From the NCBI GenBank assembly GCA_003988855.1, contig QYAI01000232.1:1-64000 (forward strand): 64,000 bases of DNA. The letters are read 5' to 3'. Shown in pieces: positions 1 to 10,754 of this stretch (position 1 is the stretch's first letter; each line of letters opens with the position of its first letter). The position numbers were made by a program, and so were the translations under genes. The notes under the pieces were generated by a model. The model did not search any database and was not told the DNA's origin. It was given only the letters and a program-made list of their open reading frames with translations. Source of the DNA: Arachnopeziza araneosa (taxonomy: Eukaryota; Ascomycota; Leotiomycetes; Helotiales; Arachnopezizaceae).

Positions 1-1
1 C

Positions 2-519
2 CAAAAGAAGAAGGGTCGCCAAGGCGTTCGACTGAACCTTGCTAGCGAACCAAATAAGGATATAATCGATTGCTACTCACCTGCTCAGGTAGTAAAAGCT
101 AGAGAGTATCAAGAGCAAAAGGAGGTATACTAGCGGCCGAAGAGCAAGCCAAATATAAGAGAAAAATTCAGAGAGCGGCAAACGCTCTTTGAAAGCAGCA
201 GGAAAGAGTAGAAATAGAGCAAAGGAAGGCTGAAAGAAAAGCAAAAGCAGTGCAGAGGCAGCTAGCAAAAGAAGTAGTAGCTGCAGGAAAAGCAGTAAAA
301 AAGTCCCTGGCAGAGTATTCAGAATCTATAGGAACTAAAGCTAAAAAGAATGTTCCGACCGAGCAAAATCGAAGAAAAGCACCTATTCGATCAAAACCAG
401 CAGTGCGTAGACTTGCAAAACCCTCAAAAATTGCCCAAATTGAGGAGGTAGTCCCTAAGGTAGGAAGTAGAGCAAAAGCTAGTAGTCGGCAAATCAATTT
501 GCCAGTTCGATATGGATAA
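2..519 (+). mobile_element. Remnant of a pogo-like transposase, C-terminal end
   Basis: The stretch encodes a lysine/arginine/glutamate-rich tail that ends in SSRQINLPVRYG, the kind of C-terminus found in fungal pogo/Fot1-type DDE transposases (R-x-I-x-L-P-x-R-[FY]). The frame is broken: coding runs in frame 2 to a TAG near 131, resumes in another frame as a coiled Ala/Glu/Lys segment, meets a TGA near 189, and is then open from 250 to 519. No DDE catalytic core or terminal repeat is visible, because the window starts inside the element. The family call rests on composition and the C-terminal motif only. It is dead as it stands. Confidence 0.55.
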
Positions 520-1160
520 GAAAACTGAATTAGGAGGATAGTAGAGGGTATCTTTTCCTATGATCTAGCTTTACTATAATGTATGGTAATAGGTGGTTAT
601 TTAATACTAATTTTTTCAAAAATCGAATTTTCGAGCATCGAGCGTGTTTTCGATGGGGGCATGTTTTCAAGCGGGACTTCGGTTACTGGTTAGTTGAAAT
701 TAAGCCGGAATGGGTTATTTCCATACCTCCAACTTCCGAAATTGAGAGTGTGGAGCAATATTGCCACTCAGGCATCCGAACATCGACTCCGAGGTAGAGC
801 GGAAAAAAACAATTAGTTGCTACCGACGTTGGCCTGGCATCATGGGTACAGTGTGGTGGCGTTGGGAGGTCAGGATCATCAACAACTCTCACAAACGCGT
901 CTGATATTACCTACATATTGTGCTTAATCTCAGTTGGGAGATAGCATGCCCTAAACAAGGAAATTACTGTCTCTGCTTTCCCTCTTTAAATTATCATATT
1001 TCAAGAAGGATGCTGTATAGGTCCATTGAGTGGCTGAGACAACGCGCTTATCTATGCCAAGGCCAGAGGCGTTTGTCTAATTTAGCGCCAATTTTAATAG
1101 AACTTCAATGATTCTTCATCAGTGACTTTATTTCATACGTTTATACCTCTGCTTCAAAAC
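520..1160. other. Intergenic stretch after the transposase remnant
   Basis: No supportable gene. The first part may be the 3' flank of the transposon remnant and the last part is the 5' region of the HET gene. I could not find a matching terminal inverted repeat because the other element end lies outside the window. Confidence 0.5.
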
Positions 1161-3266
1161 ATGCTTCGAACATCTGTTCAGTTCTGGGATAGAGGTACTC
1201 GCTTCTTTCCGACCCCCTCACAGTGCTTGAAGTCCACCAACACAGGTGGTTCTAGTGTCGAAGATAGCAATCCGATTGCCTCATATGAGAGCAAGCTGTC
1301 GTTACAACAGCACACAACAGCCAGAAGAAACCAAGAAACGATTCAACCAGCTCGGCATGTCATCCCGGTAATCAGAAATTCGCGAATAATCGACGCTCTC
1401 TTGAAGGTCTCGCGATATAGAAGTATCCCTATTCTAGAATATAACTATCTCGATACGCAATTGAGGGGCAAGCGAGATATACGACTGCTTCAACTTTTTC
1501 CTGGACATTCTGACGAGCCCCTAAGCTGCAATATTTCCACGTTTGACCTAGACAGCTCAGAGCGTTGGCCGTATGAAGCAGTTAGCTACATGTGGAAAGA
1601 CGAGAATGAACACATAACAGAAACAGAAGGCGTTGCACTCAGAACCAATAAAATTATTTGTCAACATGGAACTCATCTTAAGATCAGTAAAAATCTATCG
1701 GATATGCTGCGGAGATTACGAGACACGCAGAAATGGAGGCCATTATGGATTGATCAGATCTGTATCAACCAAAAAGACGATGATGAGCAAGCCCTACAGA
1801 TACAATTGATGCAGCAGATCTATACAGAAGCCGTCAGAGTGCTGTTTTGGATTGGTGAAGAGGACAAACATACTGAAGATGCTTTTAAACTTGTGGAGAA
1901 GATCTGGGACGTAGCTTGGCATAAGCCATTGGGGCAATTAGGTCATGCTCATCCAGGTGGCCTTTATTCCCAGGAGTTCACGCATCAGCACGACCTGCCC
2001 CCATTCCCAGGACCGGAGTGGGAATCTCTCTCGATTCTTTTTACGCGTCAGGTCTACCGAAGAGCTTGGATCATTCAAGAGTTGGTTTTGAATAGAACAG
2101 CTGAAACGATATGTGGATCACGCAGCTTGCCTTTCATTTGTCTTGCCTATGCTGCGCGCTTCCTAGTAGACAATAGCTGGGCGCGTATATTAGTCACTGA
2201 GTACGGACCAGAAGTCCGGCCGACTTTTCTTGCCATACTATTCAATATGTGGCGTCGAATTCACGTCACTGCCGAGGAACAAACTTTACAGTTGCTTATT
2301 GCGTCAACTCGGAGGTTCAGTAGTACACTTCCCGAGGACAAAATTTATTCTCTCATTGGGGTCGCTCAAAAAGGACAACCAAGCTTAGCCCAACTGCAGG
2401 AGCTTCCAGCAGCTCTTGTCCCACAGAAAGGAAAATCAGCATCAGAGGTTTTCAAAGATGTCACCCTCTACTTGATGGAATCAACTAATTCGCTTGACAT
2501 TCTTTCCACCAAACAGGATCCCTCACTCACCAAGACTTTCAATCTCCCAAGTTGGGTACCAGACTACAATGTTTGGCCAGAAGTAACGATTTTGAGGATG
2601 CCTTCAGGTATTCTATACTCCGCAAGCGGCACATCCAAGCTTGACGTGCGCATGACTTTGCCGAACAGGTTACACATAAAAGCATCTCAAGTGGACAAAA
2701 TCGCCTCGCTAGGTAGCGAATGGCAGGCTGGGAAGTCTAAGAGAGACCAGATCGAAGAATGGTTCCACTTTATCATGAATTCTTCTTTCCTGGAATCCCA
2801 AATCTCCACCGACAACATCTGGCGCGCTTTAATGGGAAACTACGCGCGCCAAACTAACCAGTACCCAGCACCTGCCGAATACGAACTTCATTTCCTTGAA
2901 CTAATAAATAGTTGCGTTACCTTTTTGCACCCTGAAGAAAGAAGATTCCTTGACCGGGAGGTAGATGCGGACAAGTTTGGTGATAAGAGAAGTGATATGA
3001 CGTTATACGCGGATTCGTTCTCGTTTATCAGTTATCTTCGAAAGATATTTATCAGTGAGAATGGACGGATTGGGCTAGCACCCAGGTCAGCAATGGAAGG
3101 CGATGAGATTATGGTGATGGCTGGTGGGAGAGTACCTTTTGTGGTGCGAAAAAGAGATGGGAGTGAGGATTATGAAATCATTGCTGAGTGTTATCTGCAT
3201 GGAATCATGGATGGAGATGCATTAGAGGAGGAGGGATTCGAATGGAAGTATGTAGATATTGTATAA
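1161..3266 (+). CDS. HET-domain (heterokaryon incompatibility) protein
   Basis: An uninterrupted 701-codon frame encodes a protein of the fungal HET family, which acts in vegetative incompatibility and related cell-death responses. The HET domain lies at about residues 138-290. It begins with YEAVSYMWKD, a form of the Y-x-A-[LV]-S-Y-x-W signature, and continues with PLWIDQICINQKD and a VLFWIGEE segment. The C-terminal VPFVVRKRDG and YLHGIMDGDAL segments are typical of long HET proteins. No NACHT or repeat domain follows, so this is the stand-alone HET architecture. The frame is open upstream to a GTG at 1122, but the first ATG is at 1161 and I use that. It is single-exon and looks intact. Confidence 0.9.
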   Translation: MLRTSVQFWDRGTRFFPTPSQCLKSTNTGGSSVEDSNPIASYESKLSLQQHTTARRNQETIQPARHVIPVIRNSRIIDALLKVSRYRSIPILEYNYLDTQLRGKRDIRLLQLFPGHSDEPLSCNISTFDLDSSERWPYEAVSYMWKDENEHITETEGVALRTNKIICQHGTHLKISKNLSDMLRRLRDTQKWRPLWIDQICINQKDDDEQALQIQLMQQIYTEAVRVLFWIGEEDKHTEDAFKLVEKIWDVAWHKPLGQLGHAHPGGLYSQEFTHQHDLPPFPGPEWESLSILFTRQVYRRAWIIQELVLNRTAETICGSRSLPFICLAYAARFLVDNSWARILVTEYGPEVRPTFLAILFNMWRRIHVTAEEQTLQLLIASTRRFSSTLPEDKIYSLIGVAQKGQPSLAQLQELPAALVPQKGKSASEVFKDVTLYLMESTNSLDILSTKQDPSLTKTFNLPSWVPDYNVWPEVTILRMPSGILYSASGTSKLDVRMTLPNRLHIKASQVDKIASLGSEWQAGKSKRDQIEEWFHFIMNSSFLESQISTDNIWRALMGNYARQTNQYPAPAEYELHFLELINSCVTFLHPEERRFLDREVDADKFGDKRSDMTLYADSFSFISYLRKIFISENGRIGLAPRSAMEGDEIMVMAGGRVPFVVRKRDGSEDYEIIAECYLHGIMDGDALEEEGFEWKYVDIV

Positions 3267-4258
3267 TTCGCACAAGGCACAAATCGGAAAAGCGATTTTT
3301 TATTCTGCGTTGTTTTAGCGAAGCAATAGCATAGAAACAAGGTAGCATAACTGAACGCTTTATTGCTTTATTGCGACATGGTATGAATTCGTAAACTGCA
3401 GTACGAGAAAGAAACTGCCCAAAATCTTTGAGAGCGCCTGGCTCCTCTGGGTGAGGAAAGTGACTTGGCTTTTCAAGTTTTTCGTTCATCTCCATGACAA
3501 CGTACTTAATGTCTCCCGGCGGTGTTTCGACAGTGAGTTATCAGTACTCCATAGCTGTTTGATCGAGAAGTTGGCTATTGATACCTGTCAACACGGCAGG
3601 ATCATCATCATAACCTGCTTTAACGCCTTCAGAAGTTTTCTGCAAGTCTTTTGAATTGATATCCTAGCCACGAAAGAATCTGCCATCGCATGCTCAAATG
3701 TCAAGTTGTACTCGCAGTACTAATCGCTGTGCCGATTCTGACCCTTGATCTTACATCTTCAGCTGAAGGTCCGGCAAGATCCTACGAGTCGGTGAACCAA
3801 TTCAGCTGCAGCCACACGAAGGGAGCCGAAACCGGAGAGTTTAGGTGATTGGATGAATGCCGAAGGATCAAGCCACTGAATTGCCATAGCCTCGAAACAA
3901 GTGATCGCGAGGAAAGCCTTCTGCTTCGAAAAGCGGGGTTGGGCCAATACGAGCCAGACAAGGTTGCCCTCCCTGCGCCGTCTTCTGTACACCTTCTTGT
4001 TTGCGCCTTGTGAAGGTTACACGGCTCCTGCAATCACACATTATTGTTGCACGATGGCGCTTCTAAAGACGCAATGATCTCCATCGAGTATGATTCCAAT
4101 GGGCTGAGTGTGGGGGTTGCATACTGTGAAGTCTCAGCCTCGTTAGATAGGTATCCTACCGAAACTCTCTATATCTTAGCTGGGGACGACCTAACATTCA
4201 TATAATTCTTGTCTATCTCTTTTGTGCCTGCCGATTCTTTCTCCCAACGAGCGCTTCC
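3267..4258. other. Intergenic region, about 1 kb
   Basis: Only short overlapping frames with no recognisable motifs. The last 120 bases (TATATCTT near 4170, then pyrimidine-rich sequence up to the ATG at 4259) are likely the promoter and leader of the CorA-like gene. Confidence 0.5.
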
Positions 4259-5972
4259 ATGAAAGACAAGATGACAGATACAACCGCACCCGAGGACCCA
4301 ACAGCTGATTACTTTCAGCGAATACAGCGGCTGGCAAATGGCGATGGCATTCCTGATTGGCCTGGTTTGAAATCATTGCAGAACTTTATCGAAGATCCGC
4401 ATCTATGTGTGCGCCATTCTGAGATGTCAATACTGAATATACCTGGAGAGGGAAGCAGTGAGACAGAGATCTCAACCAAAATTCTGAAAGGCCCTCATGA
4501 CCTCCTAGAAAATCTACCTTCTATGGAGGGAACTTCTACAGATTCTCATTTGATCGTTATTGAGAATATCTCTCCCGCCACTGTCACCATTCTGGGCGGC
4601 TATTATGATATCGATCCCCAATTTTTTGCAGAATTCGTGAATGTTCTCTCCTGGTACCAGATGTTTGAAGCAGTACCTGAAAGGTTGCCTCCGCTTCCTT
4701 CCACTAAAATGGAGGAAGATTTTTTGTTGCTGAGATACGTATCCAGTCGACGACTTTATGAAGATGATAATGCGAGCATATCTGGGCGCACAGTTATCTG
4801 GCCCGATATGAGAGGATCAAGAATCGGTCATTCAGCAGCGAGACTAGAACCTATATCTGGGCCAACTAGATCATTCCCTCCAATATTGTTTACTCGACAG
4901 ACTATTGGTTTATGGTGCAAAAAGAAGCTACATTGTAACGGTTGGATAGGTGAGCATTCTAAACTACCCTTTACCAGCAAATCTCATAGCTATAGCAATA
5001 ATGCTTGTGAGCGAACCATTTCAATTGTACGCAAAATACGGAACCTTGGGCCAAGCTGAGTTTCGCAACCCCAACCTTCGTCCTAACACAGACGAACGGC
5101 CACCTCGTGCTACGACAAGGCAGTCTATCAAGCAAGCATTTTGCTATTTCTTGCAGCAGAGATGTAGGAAAGACAAGTTCTATCGCCAAATATGCGCAAC
5201 CGACATATTTCTCGTAATGTTTGAAGCCTACAGGGTCGTTGCATCAGAATGGCTCGTTGTGAACGAGTACGTCAGACGCGAACTGGCCAACATCGAACGA
5301 CACCTCGAAAAAGAAGAGTCCACATTTCAGGAATTGGAGCAGACTCTAAAGGCGCTCTATCGAATTCGTAAGCGCTGTAGTAAGGACCATGAACTCATGA
5401 TGGAAGCCGCTTCGCAATGTGCAAGCCGAGGTCAGATACTATGGCCGTCTCCCTTGAGATTGAGTTGCCCAAGTAGCACCGCTATCTCATTCTCAGAGCA
5501 GCATGCACAAAAGCTCGAAGAAGATTTCAAATATGTCGTCAACAATATGAGCATCATCCTCTCTCGCATTGAGAAGGATATTGATAACTTGACGGCTTTT
5601 GTCTCTATTAACGAAGGACGACAGAGTCTCCAAGAAAACAGAGGAATTTCATTCCTCACTCTTGTAGCTATGATTTTCCTTCCGTCTCAAACCGTGGCCT
5701 CTATTCTCGGGATTCAAACTCAATATGGTCCTGGAGCTCGTGATTTCTGGGTTGTGTGGGCGGTGGCACTACCAATCACTGTGCTTGTCCTCATATCTGC
5801 CTCTCTATATCCGGCTGTGAGCGGCGGTCTAAATAGCATCTATGCCTACCTCTGTAAACGCAAGCTTAGACGAGGAAGCGACTCGGCAGGGAGATATATG
5901 GATGTGGGACATGAATTCGCTGGAAACCCAGCATTATGGTATTATCAGATATCGAGAGGAGGCAGGGTTTAG
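4259..5972 (+). CDS. CorA-like Mg2+ transporter family protein (two exons)
   Basis: Exons 4259-4949 and 4996-5972 give a 555-residue protein. The 46-nt intron (GTGAGC...ATAG) is required because the upstream frame ends at 5059 while the C-terminal half lies in another frame. Splicing yields W-I-A-I-M-L-V at the junction, matching the conserved strand of fungal CorA-like proteins. The C-terminal third has a helical region, then two membrane segments at about residues 448-468 and 481-503, the usual CorA topology. The canonical G-M-N at the end of the first segment is replaced by G-I-Q (ILGIQTQY), as in many fungal CorA-like paralogues, so true Mg2+ transport is uncertain. An acceptor six bases upstream (4989) would also keep frame. 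Confidence 0.82.
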
Positions 5973-6836
5973 ATACTACAATTGATGGTTCGATGTGACA
6001 ATTTCTGTTCATACTATCTAGCTAAATCATTATGAGGTTTCATACTTAGGATAAGTTGTCTAAAAGCGAAGCAGCTTTCTCGCTAACTCAAGCCATTATG
6101 TGACCTGTCGAATACGTACTTGCCCAAGCCTGCTTAGTTTTGAGGAAGTGGCCTATGACATAGACTTTTCAATTCAAAAGATTGCGGGAATGGAAAGCTC
6201 CTGGGATTTTGAGGAACAAAAGGCAAATATTAAACGCCAATGAATCATAACAAGTCCATATTTGTTCTCAGCCCCCCCAAGGTTTAACATTAAGCTAACC
6301 CGAGAACACAAATGGGGCCATTTTCTGTAATTTTTCAAAAATAAATATACATGTATCTGCGATTTCTTTCCTCAGGAAATGGGAAAAAGAAAGTCAACGT
6401 GAGCTTACGTAGATTGGCAACACGTGGTCCATTGAGAGAGGTATAAGCTGCTGGCGATAGAATCTTGATAGCTTATCATCTGCGCCGTGAATTTAGGCTC
6501 ATGATCTAACGGTCGATTTGATACTCGCTTCTATCGCCGTGTCAATGTGGCTGCATTCTGGAACTTCCCACCTATGACTTTCCACCCACACCCACCTGCA
6601 GAAAAGAACGCATCAGCATCGGGCGTTTTGAGAGACACTTTTACCCCTCACTGCGAAGCAAAGTGTTTCTCACTTCCCAAGAACGAGCCTTCCGAAATGA
6701 TTATAAAGTGATAGCTGCTGAACAGATCCCTACAGTGTAATCGTCCAGCATCCCACTACTCAAAACATCCTTTTAAAGCTAAAACCCGATATTGACAACA
6801 TTACTCAAATCTTAACAATCGTACTTCACTTCACCA
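5973..6836. other. Intergenic region with likely promoter
   Basis: No gene seen. A TATA-like ATTATAAAG lies near 6700, about 135 bases before the next ATG, followed by a CT- and A-rich leader ending in CACCAATGG. This is likely the promoter of the 6837 gene. Confidence 0.45.
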
Positions 6837-7582
6837 ATGGCTGCTCCTGTTCTTCAACCCTACTCATCCTCGGCATTCAACACACTTCCCTCGCTCCACG
6901 ATGCCGACGCTGAGTTTAAAGAGCGTGATGCAGGCTCAATCATGAACTCCATACTTTCCCGCATATTCATCAAGCACAACGTGGATGGGATTCTTGGTGT
7001 TCAGCTTCTCCATCGCCATTTTAGCCTCGACAACGATGAACGTCTCGTTGATGCTGGGGGTGCATCTGTACCCTGGTCCAGGGACGGATCCGAGGCGCTA
7101 GACTCGCGCATTCTCCCCGTGTCCTGGGCATTCGAGAACGACGCCTACCATCCCTACGAATTTAAATTTGTCCCTCCCACCCATGAACTCCTCGAGCCCG
7201 TCGTTCCGGAACCCTTCCTTGTCGAATTCAACGACGCGCTTAAAACTCATGACTTGCAAGGCGTTCTTGGCATTCGCTCCCTCAAGCCGGGTTATGATAA
7301 CAACCCGGAGATGGAGATTACTATTGGACGAAGCAACATTACCTTTGACTACGACGCTGATGGCGCGAAGGATGATAATGCTATTGAAGCCTCGTGGGCA
7401 TTTAGTGGTGTGGGTGTCACTACGGTCGCCACTTTTTGCACCTCATATTGCTCGGGGAGGTCTGATTATGGTGCCCATACTAAGTACCACAATGTAAGTG
7501 CAAGATCTGTATTGTGTTCATTATTGCTGACCAGATTCCAGAAGAGCTCCAGCTAAGCGACCATGGTCTCTCACTCAGGTAA
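6837..7582 (+). CDS. Uncharacterised fungal protein with an internally repeated module
   Basis: The start ATG at 6837 has a good context (CACCATGG-like). Exon 1 is 6837-7493. A GTAAGT donor and a CCAG acceptor at 7534 give an exon 2 ending at TAA 7582, about 234 residues in all. An acceptor at 7541 would instead end the protein at 7556. I recognise no enzyme family. The protein has two related halves: GILGVQLLHRHFSLD...VSWAF at about residues 48-103 and GVLGIRSLKP...ASWAF at about residues 140-188. The first carries an H-R-H-F motif. There is no signal peptide or membrane segment. It is probably a small soluble fungal-specific protein. The function is unknown. Confidence 0.7.
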
Positions 7583-8212
7583 TTTCTTGGCGGCTATAGG
7601 TAATCTCTATTTGTACCGCGAGTTGTCATTATGGAAATCCATTGTGAACAATGTGAGTTTTTCATTACCTGTGTTTGGAAGTCTTTCTGCTTTCTGTTTC
7701 ATTGACGACTTCAATTCTTGCTTATCAAATAACTTCAATGCGCTTTCCTTTTTAGTATGAGCGGAAATATCAACAGAACTAAGAGGAAAATGAAGGTTGA
7801 CGCATGTTCAACATTGAGTCACAGATTTCATTAGGAGTGATATATCGGATTTTTACTTAACGAAAGGAGCTTCATGTTCAACTATTATCTCGGAATTGTA
7901 GTGCGCTTCAATATTTCTACTTTTCAATTAATTCTCATTTAATGCTTCCCAATCTCGGCGCCCACCCTCCACTAACATCACAGGTGATTGAAGGCATATT
8001 ACAATTATCCCAAGTCAGATGTTCCCCCTCCCAAAAATGGCCAAGTTTATAATATTGAAAAAGATGACGATTTTATTTATTAGACGATGAGACGAGCAAA
8101 AGGGCAAAATACGCATATCTTAGGGGTTTTCAAATTTCTCGATTCTCGATTACGTACATTAATTATACCCATACTCTGCGCTTCGTTTCACAACCTTGAT
8201 TGCCCAGAAAGC
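7583..8212. other. Convergent intergenic region
   Basis: This AT-rich sequence lies between two genes that point at each other and probably holds both 3' ends. A short open frame (7563-7760) has no recognisable motif. Confidence 0.45.
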
Positions 8213-9442
8213 TCAAAGACTAGCCAGAAATTTGACGATAGCTTCCGTGAGAGCTTGTGGCTGCTCTTCCTGAACCCAATGCCCTGAATTTGGGATGATC
8301 GTGACACCTCGGAAATCCGTGCAAGTTTCATTGTACGCCTGAATAGCTCCTGGATTCAAATAGCTAGACCAATCTTGCGCACCCGTGAAAAACGCTGTAG
8401 GGACAATGATCTTGCCATCTGCGAGAAGAAGAGTATCACGAGTCATGGCGGGTGACGTGAGCACGCGGTACCAGTTCAGCTCTCCCTGATAGCCCGTGCG
8501 TTCAAATTCAGAGAGAAAGACGTCCAGGTCCGCGTCTGATAGCCAGGATTTGCTCACAGATGGGTCGGAGCCATTCAACATTGAGATAACGACCTCTGGC
8601 ATGCTTTCATTCAGAGGCATAATCAGGTAGTCTGGCATTACCGCTAGAGCAGCAGCGGTGAATACCGTAGGTGGAGTCAACACAGCATTTCCTGGCCATT
8701 GATGCGACTTGAGGTAGAAATAGCCGCGATTAAAAGCGGCTGGGCCAAGTGTTCCACCAGTGAGCCAGTCGTTGGCAGCAGCTGCGGTGGAGTGATACCA
8801 TTGATAGTGCTTTCTCGGCGGATTAAGCATCTCAAGTTGGCTTTCAAATGCAGCGTATTCAGCTACAGAGTTACTCAATGTTGCTGGTGGCTCAGGAGTC
8901 TGCACAACCAAAGGAGGGGTAGCGGGAGCGACGAAAGGTATCGACACTTGAATAGATGACTTGAATATATCTGGTCGCAACAACGGCGCATAAGTCCCCG
9001 GAAGAGTTCCAAAGTCATGGCTGACGATGCTGTGTACCGATGAATATCCCAGCGCGTTAACCAAACAAATCAGATCACGAACGAGGTTGGTTATGTGAAA
9101 CTCGGTCAAATCCACAGACTCAAATGGTCTGGTGTCCCATCCTGTTGTCCTACCATAGCCTCTTTGGTCGGGAGCAACAACATAATAGCCCTGTTCTGCC
9201 AATGGAGTTATGACGTGTCGCCAAGTGAAAGCAAGCTCAGGGGCACCATGAATCAGAAGAACCAGCGGTTTCTGGTGTGAGGGGTCGAATCCTGAAGACA
9301 AAACGTGGAACAATAGGCCGCAAGTCGTTGTTGTGTCAACATAAGTCGAATTGACACCTTCTGGGAGAGGTAAAGGCGGAAGAGTCGTTGATGCAAATGA
9401 AAAACAGAGTCCGAGAATTATTGAAATTGAGGCGAAAAACAT
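8213..9442 (-). CDS. Secreted epoxide-hydrolase-like alpha/beta hydrolase
   Basis: A single 409-residue frame starts at an ATG (9442). Residues 1-19 form a signal peptide (FFASISIILGLCFSFAS). The fold markers are in order: the oxyanion-hole loop LIHGAPE at 63-69, DQRGYGRT at 92-99, the nucleophile elbow SHDFGT with Asp143, lid tyrosines in GYQGELNWYR (318, 325), a candidate charge-relay Asp357 in AQDWSS, and His388 in NSGHW. Asp rather than Ser at the elbow points to epoxide hydrolase or a haloalkane-dehalogenase-like relative, which open epoxides or C-X bonds through an ester intermediate. Several N-glycosylation sites agree with secretion. Substrate is not predictable. It appears intact. 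Confidence 0.85.
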   Translation of the reverse strand: MFFASISIILGLCFSFASTTLPPLPLPEGVNSTYVDTTTTCGLLFHVLSSGFDPSHQKPLVLLIHGAPELAFTWRHVITPLAEQGYYVVAPDQRGYGRTTGWDTRPFESVDLTEFHITNLVRDLICLVNALGYSSVHSIVSHDFGTLPGTYAPLLRPDIFKSSIQVSIPFVAPATPPLVVQTPEPPATLSNSVAEYAAFESQLEMLNPPRKHYQWYHSTAAAANDWLTGGTLGPAAFNRGYFYLKSHQWPGNAVLTPPTVFTAAALAVMPDYLIMPLNESMPEVVISMLNGSDPSVSKSWLSDADLDVFLSEFERTGYQGELNWYRVLTSPAMTRDTLLLADGKIIVPTAFFTGAQDWSSYLNPGAIQAYNETCTDFRGVTIIPNSGHWVQEEQPQALTEAIVKFLASL

Positions 9443-10754
9443 GATGATGGGTTTGACAACTTGTTGATCTATTAAAGGAGACGGGATTCAGGGTTTTATC
9501 GACCAGCTTATGGAGGAACAGAATTCTTCATATATTTCCCCCGCTCCCATTACAACTGGCAGTGTCTTGCTGCATTTTGGACACTACTCATGCAATTGAT
9601 TAGCGGTGAGAAATTTTTTGCTTACAATGAAACACCGAAATGTGTCAGAGTGGATATTGAGTCCATAGTAAGCAAGCAAAACCTAGCGACGTCGACGTCT
9701 TGACTCGCGGCATGATAGAACTTTATGAACAAAAGAATGCTAAAGAGAATCATAGATGTAAATATATAAAGTTATTCGGTAACGAAGCCAATAATAGGGC
9801 ATCTTTCACCCTTGTACCTGATTTATCCATGAAGTAGAAGGATGAGTAAACCCGCTGCATATCCCGAAGAATCGCCACTAGTACAAATAGGGCAGTCGCA
9901 TTTTCCAGAGATTCAAGCCTCTTTTTGAGTTCCTCCAATTATATGCCCAGAAATATAAAGTTCAATGACTCTGCCACTCCCGCACTTGATTTTCCCCGCC
10001 ATGAAGAATGATGACGACAAATCGGATATACGGGTCCGAGTACTTGGATCCGAAAATCCGCTTCCCGCACCCCCTTGCAGGGACTGCTTTTATATACGAT
10101 TTCTGCAGGACGGAAATAAGTGGCGAAATGAGGCCCCCAGGCCATCACCAGATGACTCTGTAAATGAACAAAATTCAGCACCTGAATATATCCTAGTTTG
10201 AACAATACTTGCGCAGGTATTCAAACAGGCACAATTATGAAGGATTTGGGTTTACTAAGATTTAATTTAGGTTTGTGGTTGTTTTGAATACACATTTATT
10301 TGTATGTCCCTCATTCTGTCACTTATTTAGGCCCTGCAGAGTACAGGGTAGCCCCTGATATCAGGGAAATGCCTATGGGTAGGTGGATAATTTCGAGTAT
10401 CCACTTAAAGCAGTTACCCAAGGTCTCTCGACAGTTGAAGATTCTATTCTGTCCTCACGTCCTGGCGCAGAGTGATAGAGTGACATTATATTCTCAATAA
10501 ACTGCATATGCAGACTAAACATGTTGCATAGAGACGTGCCCCATTCTTCGCGCCGCACCTGCTACCCGACAGACCTCAGCCAATATCAGTTTTAGGTAAA
10601 CAAATGCCAAGATTAAGAAGAGTGATGTCCTTGATTTTCTTGCACAACCGCAACCAAGAACACAATACTAGAATACTCACTTTCTTAGTATATTCTTCGA
10701 AATTTTTAAGATACGCGATAATAAGTTTCCCTCCAGCTCAAACAACAAAACCAA
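9443..10754. other. Intergenic region, about 1.3 kb
   Basis: Contains only short frames (for example 9939-10205 on the minus strand and 9965-10201 on the plus strand) that overlap each other and show no family motif. The first 150 bases are probably the promoter of the hydrolase on the minus strand. No repeat or RNA gene seen. Confidence 0.45.
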
